Under the pieces are notes generated by a model. It searched no databases and was not told the DNA's origin. It saw only the letters and a program-made list of their open reading frames with translations. This document shows, one piece after another, positions 27,301 to 40,909 of a DNA stretch of 64,000 bases. The position numbers and the translations under genes are program-made. This DNA is from Ptiloglossa arizonensis (taxonomy: Eukaryota > Arthropoda > Insecta > Hymenoptera > Colletidae). The stretch lies in NCBI RefSeq assembly GCF_051014685.1, contig NW_027478389.1, positions 744,001 through 808,000 on the forward strand, read 5' to 3'. How positions within the stretch are numbered: the first letter of the stretch is position 1; the number at the start of each line of letters is the position of its first letter.

Positions 27301-28928
27301 GGAATGGTTGAGAAAGCATCAAAATTTTCGCAAGTCTGATACTCGAAACCAATAACTGGAATGGCATAGGGGAAAAGTACACATACCATTGTAGTCGGGC
27401 GAGTTTCTACTTTCAGAAGCAACAGGAATTTCTCAAGTTCGTCAATCCGTTCGCGAGAAATGGGAGTTTGAAGTTAAGGAATGGTTGAGAAATCATCAAA
27501 ATTTTCGCAAGTCTGATACTCGAATCCATTAACTACTATGGCCTAGGGCAAAAATACACATACCGTTGTAATCGGGCGAGTTTCGGCTTTCAGATGCAAT
27601 AGGAAATTCTCGAGTTCGTCAATCCGTTCGCGAGAAATGGAAGTGTGAAAATAAGGAATGGTTGAGAAACCATCAAAATTTTCGCAAGTCTGATACTCGA
27701 AACCAATAACTGGAATGGCCTAGGGGAAAAGTACACATACCATTGTAATCGGGCGAGTTTCAACTTTCAGATGCAACAGGAATTTCTCGAGTTCGTCAAT
27801 CCGTTCGCGGGAAATGGGAGTTTGAAGTTAAGGAATGGTTGAGAAACCATCAAAATTTTCGCAAGTCTGATACACGAAACCAATAACTACAATGGCCTAG
27901 GGGAAAAATACACATACCATTGTAATCGGGCGAGATTCTACTTTCACATGCAACAGGAATTTCTCGGGTTCGTCAATGCGTTCGCGAGATATGGGAGTTT
28001 GAAGTTAAGGAATGCTTGAGAAATCATCCAAATTTTCGCAAGTCTGATACTCGAATCCAATAACTACTATGGCCTTGGGCAAAAATACACATACCGTTGT
28101 AATCGGGCGAGTTTCTGCTTTCAGATGCAATAGGAAATTCTCGAGTTCGTCAATCCGTTCGCGAGATATGGAAGTTTGAAGTTAAGGAATGCTTGAGAAA
28201 CCATCAAAATTTTCGCAGGTCTGATACTCGAAAACAACAACTGGAATGGCCTAGGGGAAAAGTACACACACCGTTGTAATCGGGCGAGTTTCTGCTATCA
28301 GATGCAATAGGAAATTCTCGAGTTCGTCAATCCGTTCGCGAGATATGGAAGTGTGAAAATAAGGAATGGTTGAGAAACCATCAAAATTTTCGCAAGTCTG
28401 ATACACGAAACCAATAACTACAAAGGCCTAGGAGAAAAATACACATACCGTTGTAATCGGGCGTCTTTCTACTTCCACATGCAACAGGAATTTCTCGAGT
28501 TCGTCAATCCGTTCGCGGGATATGGGAGTTTGAAGTTAAGGAATGGTTGAGAAACCATCACAATTTTCGCTGGTCTGATACTCGAAACCAATAACTGGAA
28601 TGGCCTAGGGGAAAAGTACACATACCATTGTAATCGGGCGAGTTTGTACTTTCAGATGCAACAGGAATTTCTCGAGTTCGTCAACCCGTTCGCGAGATAT
28701 GGGAGTTTGAAGTTAAGGAATGGTTGAGAAACCATCAAAATTTTCGCAAGTCTGATACTCGAAACCAATAACTACAAAGGCCTAGGGGGGAAACACACAT
28801 ATCTTTGTAATCGGGCGAGTTTCTAATTTCAGATGCAATAGGAATTTCTAGCGTTCGTCAATCCGTTCGCGAGATATGGGAGTTTGAAGTTAAGGGATGG
28901 TTGAGAAACCATCAAAATTTTCGCAAGT
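24327..28928. repeat. 26-monomer HOR (4,602 bp), copy A
   Basis: Repeated immediately downstream at an offset of exactly 4,602 bp (26 x 177): gggcgatttt at 25,981 and 30,583, gtagtcggg at 27,391 and 31,993. By eye I find only about five base differences from copy B, for example tttcggctttc here and tttctgctttc there. It contains gtaaaagtac, gcgattttc, the gatattcactgctttg-type monomer (ccaaatattcactgc), ggcatagggg and the G-run marker near 28.8 kb. Confidence 0.9.
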
Positions 28929-31900
28929 CTGATACTCGAAACCAATAACTACAAAGGCCTAGGAGAAAAATACACATACCGTTGTAATCGGGCGTCTTTC
29001 TACTTCCACATGCAACAGGAATTTCTCGAGTTCGTCAATCCGTTCGCGGGATATGGGAGTTTGAAGTTAAGGAATGGTTGAGAAACCATCACAATTTTCG
29101 CAAGTCTGATACTCGAAACCAATAACTGGAATGGCCTAGGGTAAAAGTACACATACCATTGTAATCGGGCGAGTTTCAACTTTCAGATGCAACAGGAAAT
29201 TCTCGAGTTCGTCATTCCATTCGCGAGATATGGAAGTGTGAATATAAGGAATGGTTGAGAAACCATCAAAATTTTCGCAAGTCTGATACTCGAAACCAAA
29301 AACTACAAAGGCCTAGGAGAAAAATACACATACCGTTGTAATCGGGCGACTTTCTACTTTCACATGCAACAGGAATTTCTCGAGTTCGTCAATCCGTTCG
29401 CGGGATATGGGAGTTTGAAGTTAAGGAATGGTTGAGAAACCATCACAATATTCGCTGGTCTGATACTCGAAACCAATAACTGGAATGGCCTAGGGGAAAA
29501 GTACACATACCATTGTAATCGGGCGAGTTTCTACTTTCAGATGCAACAGGAATTTCTCGGGTTCGTCAATGCGTTCGCGAGATATGGGAGTTTGAAGTTA
29601 AGGAATGCTTGAGAAATCATCCAAATTTTCGCAAGTCTGATACTCGAATCCAATAACTACTATGGACTTGGGCAAAAATACACATACCGTTGTAATCGGG
29701 CGAGTTTCTGCTTTCAGATGCAATAGGAAATTCTCGAGTTCGTCAATCCGTTCGCGAGATATGGAAGTTTGAAGTTAAGGAATGCTTGAGAAACCATCAA
29801 AATTTTCGCTGGTCTGATACACGAAGCCAATAACAACAATGGCCTATGGCAAAAATACACATACCGTTGTAATCGGGCGAGTTTCTGCTATCAGATGCAA
29901 TAGGAAATTCACGAGTTCGTCAATCCGTTCGCGAGATATGGAAGTGTGAAAATAAGGAATGGTTGAGAAACCATCAAAATTTTCACAAGTCTGATACACG
30001 AAACCAATAACTACAATGGCCTATGGGAAAAATACACATACCGTTGTAATCGGGCGAGTTTCTACTTTCAGATGCAACAGGAATTTCTCGAGTTCGTCAA
30101 TCCGTTCGCGAGATATGGGAGTTTGAAGTTAAGGAATGGCTGAGAAACCATCAAAATTTTCGCAAGTCTGATACTCGAAACCAATAACTACAAAAGCCTA
30201 GGGGAAAAATACACATACCATTGTAATCGGGCGAGATTCTGCTTTCACATGCAACAGGAATTTCTCGAGTTCGTCAATGCGTTCGCGAGATATGGGAGTT
30301 TGAAGTTAAGGAATGCTTGAGAAATCATCCAAATTTTCGCAAGTCTGATACTCGAATCCATTAACTACTATGGCCTAGGGCAAAAATACACATACCGTTG
30401 TAATCGGGCGAGTTTCTGCTTTCAGATGCAATAGGAAATTCTCGAGTTCGTCAATCCGTTCGCGAGAAATGGAAGTGTGAAAATAAGGAATGGTTGAGAA
30501 ACCATCAAAATTTTCGCAAGTCTGATACTCGAAACCAATAACTGGAATGGCCTAGGGGAAAAGTACACATACCGTTGTAATCGGGCGATTTTCTACTTTC
30601 AGATGCAACAGGAATTTCTCGAGTTCGTCAATCCGTTCGCGAGAAATGGGAGTTTGAACTTAAGGAATGGTTGAGAAACCATCCAAATATTCACTGCTTT
30701 GATACTCGAAACCAATAACTGGAATGGCCTAGGGGAAAAGTACACACACCATTGTATTCGGGCGAGTTTCTACTTTCGGATGCAACAGGAATTTCTCGAG
30801 TTCGTCAATCCGTTCGCGAGATATGGGAGTTTCAAGTTAAGGAATGCTTGAGAAACCATCAAAATTTTCGCAAGTCTGACACTCGAAACCAATAACTACT
30901 ATGGCCTTGGGCAAAAATACACATACCGTTGTAATCGGGCGAGTTTCTGCTTTCAGATGCAAAAGGAAATTCTCGAGTTCGTCAATCCGTTCGCGAGATA
31001 TGGAAGTTTGAAGTTAAGGAATGCTTGAGAAACCATCAAAATTGTCGCTGGTCTGATACACGAAGCCAATAACTACAATGGCCTATGGCAAAAATACACA
31101 CACCGTTGTAATCGGGCGAGTTTCTGCTATCAGATGCAATAGGAAATTCACGAGTTCGTCAATTCGTTCGCGAGATATGGAAGTTTGAAGTTAAGGAATG
31201 CTTGAGAAACCATCAAAATTTTCGCAAGTCTGACACTCGAAACCAATAACTACTATGGCCTTGGGCAAAAATACACATACCGTTGTAATCGGGCGAGTTT
31301 CTGCTTTCAGATGCAATAGGAATTTCTAGCGTTCGTCAATCCGTTCGCGAGATATGGGAGTTTGAAGTTAAGGGATGGTTGAGAAAACATCAAAATTTTC
31401 GCAAGTCTGATACTCGAAACCAATAACTGGAATGGCCTAGGGGAAAAATACACATGCCATTGTAATCGGGCGAGTTTCTACTTTCAGATGCAACAGGAAT
31501 TTCTCGAGTTCGTCAATCCGTTCGCGAGATATGGGAGTTTGCAGTTAAGGAATGGTTGAGAAACCATCAAAATTTTCGCAAGTCTGATACTCGAAACCAA
31601 TAACTACAATGGCCTAGGGGAAAAATACACATACCGTTGTAATCGGGCGAGTTTCTGCTTTCAGATGCAATAGTAAATTCTCGAGTTCGTCAATCCGTTC
31701 GCGGGAAATGGGAGTTTGAAGTTAAGGAATGGTTGAGAAACCATCAAAATTTTCGCAAGTCTGATACTCGAAACCAATAACTACAATGGCCTAGGGGAAA
31801 AATACACATACCGTAGTAATCGGGCGAGTTTCTGCTTTCAGATGCAATAGTAAATTCTCGAGTTGGTCAATCCGTTCGCGAGATATGGGAGTGTGAATTT

Positions 31901-33530
31901 ACGGAATGGTTGAGAAAGCATCAAAATTTTCGCAAGTCTGATACTCGAAACCAATAACTGGAATGGCATAGGGGAAAAGTACACATACCATTGTAGTCGG
32001 GCGAGTTTCTACTTTCAGAAGCAACAGGAATTTCTCAAGTTCGTCAATCCGTTCGCGAGAAATGGGAGTTTGAAGTTAAGGAATGGTTGAGAAATCATCA
32101 AAATTTTCGCAAGTCTGATACTCGAATCCATTAACTACTATGGCCTAGGGCAAAAATACACATACCGTTGTAATCGGGCGAGTTTCTGCTTTCAGATGCA
32201 ATAGGAAATTCTCGAGTTCGTCAATCCGTTCGCGAGAAATGGAAGTGTGAAAATAAGGAATGGTTGAGAAACCATCAAAATTTTCGCAAGTCTGATACTC
32301 GAAACCAATAACTGGAATGGCCTAGGGGAAAAGTACACATACCATTGTAATCGGGCGAGTTTCAACTTTCAGATGCAACAGGAATTTCTCGAGTTCGTCA
32401 ATCCGTTCGCGGGAAATGGGAGTTTGAAGTTAAGGAATGGTTGAGAAACCATCAAAATTTTCGCAAGTCTGATACACGAAACCAATAACTACAATGGCCT
32501 AGGGGAAAAATACACATACCATTGTAATCGGGCGAGATTCTACTTTCACATGCAACAGGAATTTCTCGGGTTCGTCAATGCGTTCGCGAGATATGGGAGT
32601 TTGAAGTTAAGGAATGCTTGAGAAATCATCCAAATTTTCGCAAGTCTGATACTCGAATCCAATAACTACTATGGCCTTGGGCAAAAATACACATACCGTT
32701 GTAATCGGGCGAGTTTCTGCTTTCAGATGCAATAGGAAATTCTCGAGTTCGTCAATCCGTTCGCGAGATATGGAAGTTTGAAGTTAAGGAATGCTTGAGA
32801 AACCATCAAAATTTTCGCAGGTCTGATACTCGAAAACAACAACTGGAATGGCCTAGGGGAAAAGTACACACACCGTTGTAATCGGGCGAGTTTCTGCTAT
32901 CAGATGCAATAGGAAATTCTCGAGTTCGTCAATCCGTTCGCGAGATATGGAAGTGTGAAAATAAGGAATGGTTGAGAAACCATCAAAATTTTCGCAAGTC
33001 TGATACACGAAACCAATAACTACAAAGGCCTAGAAGAAAAATACACATACCGTTGTAATCGGGCGTCTTTCTACTTCCACATGCAACAGGAATTTCTCGA
33101 GTTCGTCAATCCGTTCGCGGGATATGGGAGTTTGAAGTTAAGGAATGGTTGAGAAACCATCACAATTTTCGCTGGTCTGATACTCGAAACCAATAACTGG
33201 AATGGCCTAGGGGAAAAGTACACATACCATTGTAATCGGGCGAGTTTGTACTTTCAGATGCAACAGGAATTTCTCGAGTTCGTCAACCCGTTCGCGAGAT
33301 ATGGGAGTTTGAAGTTAAGGAATGGTTGAGAAACCATCAAAATTTTCGCAAGTCTGATACTCGAAACCAATAACTACAAAGGCCTAGGGGGGAAACACAC
33401 ATATCTTTGTAATCGGGCGAGTTTCTAATTTCAGATGCAATAGGAATTTCTAGCGTTCGTCAATCCGTTCGCGAGATATGGGAGTTTGAAGTTAAGGGAT
33501 GGTTGAGAAACCATCAAAATTTTCGCAAGT
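28929..33530. repeat. 26-monomer HOR (4,602 bp), copy B
   Basis: Tandem partner of copy A. Differences seen: ggaaattctc at about 29,195 (ggaatttctc in A), tggacttggg at about 29,665, aacaacaatgg at about 29,833, the tttctgctttc site at about 32,185 and ctagaagaaaaa at about 33,032. Co-linearity ends near 33,530, where gacactcg replaces gatactcg. Confidence 0.9.
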
Positions 33531-36500
33531 CTGACACTCGAAACCAATAACTGGAATGGCCTAGGGGAAAAGTACACATACCATTGTAATCGGGCGAGTT
33601 TCTACTTTTAGATGCAACAGGAATTTCTCGAGTTCGTCAATCCGTTCGCGAGATATGGAAGTGTGAATATAAGGAATGGTTGAGAAACCATCAAAATTTT
33701 CGCAAGTCTGATACTCGAAACCAATAACTGGAATGGCCTAGGGTAAAAGTATACATACCATTGTAATCGGGCGAGTTTCAACTTTCAGATGCAACAGGAA
33801 TTTCTCGAGTTCGTCAATCCGTTCGCGAGATATGGAAGTGTGAATATAAGGAATGGTTGAGAAACCATCAAAATTTTCGCAAGTCTGATACTCGAAACCA
33901 AAAACTACAAAGGCCTAGGAGAAAAATACACATACCGTTGTAATCGGGCGACATTCTACTTTCACATGCAACAGGAATTTCTCGAGTTCGTCAATCCGTT
34001 CGCGGGATATGGGAGTTTGAAGTTAAGGAATGCTTGAGAAACCATCAAAATTTTCGCAAGTCTGACACTCGAAACCAATAACTGGAATGGCCTAGGGGAA
34101 AAGTACACATACCATTGTAATCGGGCGAGATTCTACTTTCACATGCAACAGGAATTTCTCGGGTTCGTCAATGCGTTCGCGAGATATGGGAGTTTGAAGT
34201 TAAGGAATGCTTGAGAAATCATCCAAATTTTCGCAAGTCTGATACTCGAATCCAATAACTACTATGGCCTTGGGCAAAAATACACATACCGTTGTAATCG
34301 GGCGAGTTTCTGCTTTCAGATGCAATAGGAAATTCTCGAGTTCGTCAATCCGTTCGCGAGATATGGAAGTTTGAAGTTAAGGAATGCTTGAGAAACCATC
34401 AAAATTTTCGCTGGTCTGATACACGAAGCCAATAACTACAATGGCCTATGGCAAAAATACACATACCGTTGTAATCGGGCGAGTTTCTGCTATCAGATGC
34501 AATAGGAAATTCACGAGTTCGTCAATCCGTTCGCGAGATATGGAAGTGTGAAAATAAGGAATGGTTGAGAAACCATCAAAATTTTCGCAAGTCTGATACT
34601 CGAAACCAATAACTACAAAGGCCTAGGAGAAAAATACACATACCGTTGTAATCGGGCGACTTTCTACTTTCACATGCAACAGGAATTTCTTGAGTTCGTC
34701 AATCCGTTCGCGGGATATGGGAGTTTGAAATTGAGGAATGGTTGAGAAACCATCAAAATTTTCGCAAGTCTGATACTCGAAACCAATAACTACAAAGGCC
34801 TAGGGGGGAAACACACATATCTTTGTAATCGGGCGAGTTTCTAATTTCAGATGCAATAGGAATTTCTAGCGTTCGTCAATCCGTTCGCGGGATATGGGAG
34901 TTTGAAGTTAAGGGATGGTTGAGAAAACATCAAAATTTTCGCAAGTCTGATACTCGAAACCAATAACTGGAATGGCCTAGGGGAAAAATACACATACCGT
35001 TGTAATCGGGCGAGTTTCTGCTTTCAGATGCAATAGGAAATTCTCGAGTTCGTCAATCCGTTCGCGAGATATGGAAGTTTGAAGTTAAGGAATGCTTGAG
35101 AAACCATCAAAATTTTCGCAGGTCTGATACTCGAAACCAACAACTGGAATGGCCTAGGGGAAATTACACACACCGTTGTAATCGGGCGAGTTTCTGCTAT
35201 CAGATGCAATAGGAAATTCTCGAGTTCGTCAATCCGTTCGCGAGATATGGAAGTGTGAAAATAAGGAATGGTTGAGAAACCATCAAAATTTTCGCAAGTC
35301 TGATACACGAAACCAATAACTACAAAGGCCTAGGAGAAAAATACACATACCGTTGTAATCGGGCGTCTTTCTACTTCCACATGCAACAGGAATTTCTCGA
35401 GTTCGTCAATCCGTTCGCGGGATATGGGAGTTTGAAGTTAAGGAATGGTTGAGAAACCATCACAATTTTCGCAAGTCTGATGCTCGAAACCAATAACTGG
35501 AATGGCCTAGGGGAAAAGTACACATACCGTCCCAATCGGGCGACTTTCTACTTTCACATGCAACAGGAATTTCTCGAGTTCGTCAATCCGTTCGCGAGAT
35601 ATGGAAGTGTGAATTTAAGGAATGGTTGAGAAACCATCAAAATTTGCGCAAGTCTGATACTCGAAACCAATAACTGGAATGGCCTAGGGTAAAAGTACAC
35701 ATACCATTGTAATCGGGCGAGTTTCAACTTTCAGATGCAACAGGAATTTCTCGAGTTCGTCAATCCGTTCGCGAGATATGGAAGTGTGAATATAAGGAAT
35801 GGTTGAGAAACCATCAAAATTTTCGCAAGTCTGATACTCGAAACCAAAAACTACAAAGGCCTAGGAGAAAAATACACATACCGTTGCAATCGGGCGACTT
35901 TCTACTTTCACATGCAACAGGAATTTCTCGAGTTCGTCAATCCGTTCGCGGGATATGGGAGTTTGAAGTTAAGGAATGCTTGAGAAACCATCAAAATTTT
36001 CGCAAGTCTGACACTCGAAACCAATAACTGGAATGGCCTAGGGGAAAAGTACACATACCATTGTAATCGGGCGAGATTCTACTTTCACATGCAACAGGAA
36101 TTTCTCGGGTTCGTCAATGCGTTCGCGAGATATGGGAGTTTGAAGTTAAGGAATGCTTGAGAAATCATCCAAATTTTCGCAAGTCTGATACTCGAATCCA
36201 ATAACTACTATGGCCTTGGGCAAAAATACACATACCGTTGTAATCGGGCGAGTTTCTGCTTTCAGATGCAATAGGAAATTCTCGAGTTCGTCAATCCGTT
36301 CGCGAGATATGGAAGTTTGAAGTTAAGGAATGCTTGAGAAACCATCAAAATTTTCGCTGGTCTGATACACGAAGCCAATAACTACAATGGCCTATGGCAA
36401 AAATACACATACCGTTGCAATCGGGCGAGTTTCTGCTATCAGATGCAATAGGAAATTCACGAGTTCGTCAATCCGTTCGCGAGATATGGAAGTGTGAAAA

Positions 36501-39500
36501 TAAGGAATGGTTGAGAAACCATCAAAATTTTCGCAAGTCTGATACTCGAAACCAATAACTACAAAGGCCTAGGAGAAAAATACACATACCGTTGTAATCG
36601 GGCGACTTTCTACTTTCACATGCAACAGGAATTTCTTGAGTTCGTCAATCCGTTCGCGGGATATGGGAGTTTGAAATTGAGGAATGGTTGAGAAACCATC
36701 AAAATTTTCGCAAGTCTGATACTCGAAACCAATAACTACAAAGGCCTAGGGGGGAAACACACATATCTTTGTAATCGGGCGAGTTTCTAATTTCAGATGC
36801 AATAGGAATTTCTAGCGTTCGTCAATCCGTTCGCGAGATATGGGAGTTTGAAGTTAAGGGATGGTTGAGAAAACATCAAAATTTTCGCAAGTCTGATACT
36901 CGAAACCAATAACTGGAATGGCCTAGGGGAAAAGTACACATACCATTGTAATCGGGCGAGTTTCTGCTTTCAGATGCAATAGTAAATTCTCGAGTTGGTC
37001 AATCCGTTCGCGAGATATGGGAGTGTGAATTTACGGAATGGTTGAGAAAGCATCAAAATTTTCGCAAGTCTGATACTCGAAACCAATAACTGGAATGGCA
37101 TAGGGGAAAAGTACACATACCGTTGTAATCGGGCGAGTTTCTGCTTTCAGATGCAATAGTAAATTCTCGAGTTGGTCAATCCGTTCGCGAGAAATGGAAG
37201 TGTGAAAATAAGGAATGGTTGAGAAAGCATCAAAATTTTCGCAAGTCTGATACTCGAAACCAATAACTGGAATGGCATAGGGGAAAAGTACACATACCAT
37301 TGTAGTCGGGCGAGTTTCTACTTTCAGAAGCAACAGGAATTTCTCGAGTTCGTCAATCCGTTCGCGAGAAATGGGAGTTTGAAGTTAAGGAATGGTTGAG
37401 AAATCATCAAAATTTTCGCAAGTCTGATACTCGAATCCATTAACTACCATGGCCTAGGGCAAAAATACACATACCGTTGTAATCGGGCGAGTTTCTGCTT
37501 TCAGATGCAATAGGAAATTCTCGAGTTCGTCAATCCGTTCGCGAGAAATGGAAGTGTGAAGATAAGGAATGGTTGAGAAACCATCAAAATTTTCGCAAGT
37601 CTGATACACGAAACCAATAACTACAATGGCCTAGGGGAAAAATACACATACCATTGTAATCGGGCGAGATTCTACTTTCACATGCAACAGGAATTTCTCG
37701 GGTTCGTCAATGCGTTCGCGAGATACGGGAGTTTGAAGTTAAGGAATGCTTGAGAACTCATCCAAATTTTCGCAAGTCTGATACTCGAATCCAATAACTA
37801 CTGTGGCCTTGGGCAAAAATACACATACCGTTGTAATCGGGCGAGTTTCTGCTTTCAGATGCAATAGGAAATTCTCGAGTTCGTCAATCCGTTCGCGAGA
37901 TATGGAAGTTTGAAGTTAAGGAATGCTTGAGAAACCATCAAAATTTTCGCAGGTCTGATACTCGAAACCAACAACTGGAATGGCCTAGGGGAAAAGTACA
38001 CACACCGTTGTAATCGGGCGAGTTTCTGCTATCAGATGCAATAGGAAATTCGCGAGTTCGTCAATCCGTTCGCGAGAAATGGGAGTTTGAAGTTAAGGAA
38101 TGGTTGAGAAACCATCAAAATTTTCACAAGTCTGATACACGAAACCAATAACTACAATGGCCTATGGGAAAAATACACATACCGTTGTAATCGGGCGAGT
38201 TTCTACTTTCAGATGCAACAGGAATTTCTCGAGTTCGTCAATCCGTTCGCGAGAAATGGGAGTTTGAAGTTAAGGAATGCTTGAGAAATCATCCAAATTT
38301 TCGCAAGTCTGATACTCGAATCCATTAACTACTATGGCCTAGGGCAAAAATACACATACCGTTGTAATCGGGCGAGTTTCTGCTTTCAGATGCAATAGGA
38401 AATTCTCGAGTTCGTCAATCCGTTCGCGAGAAATGGAAGTGTGAAAATAAGGAATGGTTGAGAAACCATCAAAATTTTCGCAAGTCTGATACTCGAAACC
38501 AATAACTACAAAGGCCTTGGGGAAAAATACACATACCGTTGTAATCGGGCGAGTTTCTACTTCCACATGCAACAGGAATTTCTCGAGTTCGTCAATCCGT
38601 TCGCGAGGTATGGGAGTTTGAAGTTAAGGAATGGTTGAGATACCATCAAATTTTCGCTGGTCTAATACTCGAAACCGATAACTGGAATGGCCTAGGGGAA
38701 AAATACACACACCTTTGTAATCGGGCGGGTTTCTACTTTCAGGTACAATAAGAATTTCTCGAGTTCGTCAATCTGTTCGCGGGATATGGGAATTTGCAGT
38801 TAAGAAATGGCTGAGAAATCATCAAAATTTTCGCAAGTCTGATACTCGAAACCAATAACTACAAAGGCCTAGGGGGGAAACACACATATCTTTGTAATCG
38901 GGCGAGTTTCTAATTTCAGATGCAGTAGGAATTTCTAGCGTTCGTCAATCCGTTCGCGAGATATGGGAGTTTGAAGTTAAGGGATGGTTGAGAAACCATC
39001 AAAATTTTCGCAAGTCTGATACTCGAAACCAATAACTGGAATGGCCTAGGGGAAAAGTACACATACCGTTGCAATCGGGCGACTTTCTACTTTCACATGC
39101 AACAGGAATTTCTCGAGTTCGTCAATCCGTTCGCGAGATATGGGAGTTTGAAGTTAAGGAATGGTTGAGAAACCATCAAAATTTTCGCAAGTCTGGTACT
39201 CGAAACCAATAACTACAATGGCCTAGGGGAAAAATACACATACCGTTGTAATCGGGCGAGTTTCTGCTTTCAGATGCAATAGGAAATTCTCGAGTTGGTC
39301 AATCCGTTCGCGAGATATGGAAGTGTGAATTTAAGGAATGATTGAGAAACCATCAAAATTTTCGCAAGTCTGATACTCGAAACCAATAACTGGAATGGCC
39401 TAGTGGTAAAGTACACATACCATTGTAATCGGGCGAGTTTCTACTTTCAGATGCAACAGGAATTTCTCGAGTTCGTCAATCCGTTCGCGAGATATGGGAG

Positions 39501-40909
39501 TTTGAAGATAAGGAATGGTTGAGAAACCACCAAAATTTTCGCAAGTCTGATACTCGAAACCAATAACTACAATGGCCTAGGGGAAAAATACACATACCGT
39601 CGTAATCGGGCGAGTTTCTGCTTTCAGATGCAATAGGAAATTCTCGAGTTGGTCAATCCATTCGCGAGATATGGAAGTGTGAATTTAAGGAATTGTTGAG
39701 AAACCATCAAAATTTTCGCAAGTCTGATACTCGAAACCAATAACTGGAATGGCATAGGGGAAAAGTACACACACCGTTGTAATCGGGCGAGTTTCTGCTA
39801 TCAGATGCAATAGGAAATTCTCGAGTTCGTCAATCCGTTCGCGAGATATGGAAGTGTGAAAATAAGGAATGGTTGAGAAACCATCAAAATTTTCGCAAGT
39901 CTGATACTCGAAACCAATAACTACAAAGGCCTAGGAGAAAAATACACATACCGTTGTAATCGGGCGACTTTCTACTTCCACATGCAACAGGAATTTCTCG
40001 AGTTCGTCAATCCGTTCGCGGGATATGGGAGTTTGAAGTTAAGGAATGGTTGAGAAACCATCAAAATTTTCGCTGGTCTGATACTCGAAACCAATAACTG
40101 GAATGTCCTAGGGGAAAAGTACACATACCATTGTAATCGGGCGAGTTTCTACTTTCAGATGCAACAGGAATTTCTCGAGTTCGTCAACCCGTTCGCGAGA
40201 TATGTGAGTTTGAAGTTAAGGAATGGTTGAGAAACCATCAAAATTTTCGCAAGTCTGATACTCGAAACCAATAACTACAAAGGCCTAGGGGGGAAACACA
40301 CATATCTTTGTAATCGGGCGAGTTTCTAATTTCAGATGCAATAGGAATTTCTAGCGTTCGTCAATCCGTTCGCGAGATATGGGAGTTTGAAGTTAAGGGA
40401 TGGTTGAGAAACCATCAAAATTTTCGCAAGTCTGACACTCGAAACCAATAACTGGAATGGCCTACGGGAAAAGTACACATACCATTGTAATCGGGCGAGT
40501 TTCAACTTTCAGATGCAACAGGAATTTCTCGAGTTCGTCAATCCGTTCGCGAGAAATGGGAGTTTGAAGTTAAGGAATGGTTGAGAAACCATCAAAATGT
40601 TCACAAGTCTGATACACGAAACCAATAACTACAATGGCCTATGGGAAAAATACACATACCGTTGCAATCGGGCGACTTTCTACTTTCACATGCAACAGGA
40701 ATTTCTCGAGTTCGTCAATCCGTTCGCGGGATATGGGAGTTTGAAGTTAAGGAATGCTTGAGAAACCATCAAAATTTTTGCAAGTCTGACACTCGAAACC
40801 AATAACTGGAATGGCCTAGGGGAAAAGTACACATACCATTGTAATCGGGCGAGATTCTACTTTCACATGCAACAGGAATTTCTCGGGTTCGTCATTGCGT
40901 TCGCGAGAT
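33531..40909. repeat. Rearranged satellite between two 26-mer HOR pairs
   Basis: Made of pieces of the same HORs. About 33,600-34,975 matches about 35,546-36,921 (offset 1,946 bp, 11 monomers less one base lost in ggggaaattacac at 35,160). About 35,880-37,600 matches 40,658-42,378 (offset 4,778, 27 monomers less one base). About 38,460-40,250 resembles 49,600-51,400. The piece at 38,640-38,860 is shared with the 20-mer HOR (176-bp monomer, gcgggtttc, caatctgttcg). No unique DNA is present. Confidence 0.75.
39950..39964 (+). other. CENP-B-box-like 15-bp motif (example copy)
   Basis: The sequence accgttgtaatcggg matches seven of the nine fixed positions of the mammalian CENP-B box core (TTCGnnnnAnnCGGG). 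The CG, the central A and the final CGGG are kept; the leading TT is replaced by AC. The motif occurs once per monomer throughout the array. In about half of monomers the g of ccg is a (ccattg), which loses a further fixed position. CENP-B binding is established only for mammalian and related proteins, so a function here is speculative and the match may be chance. Confidence 0.4.
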
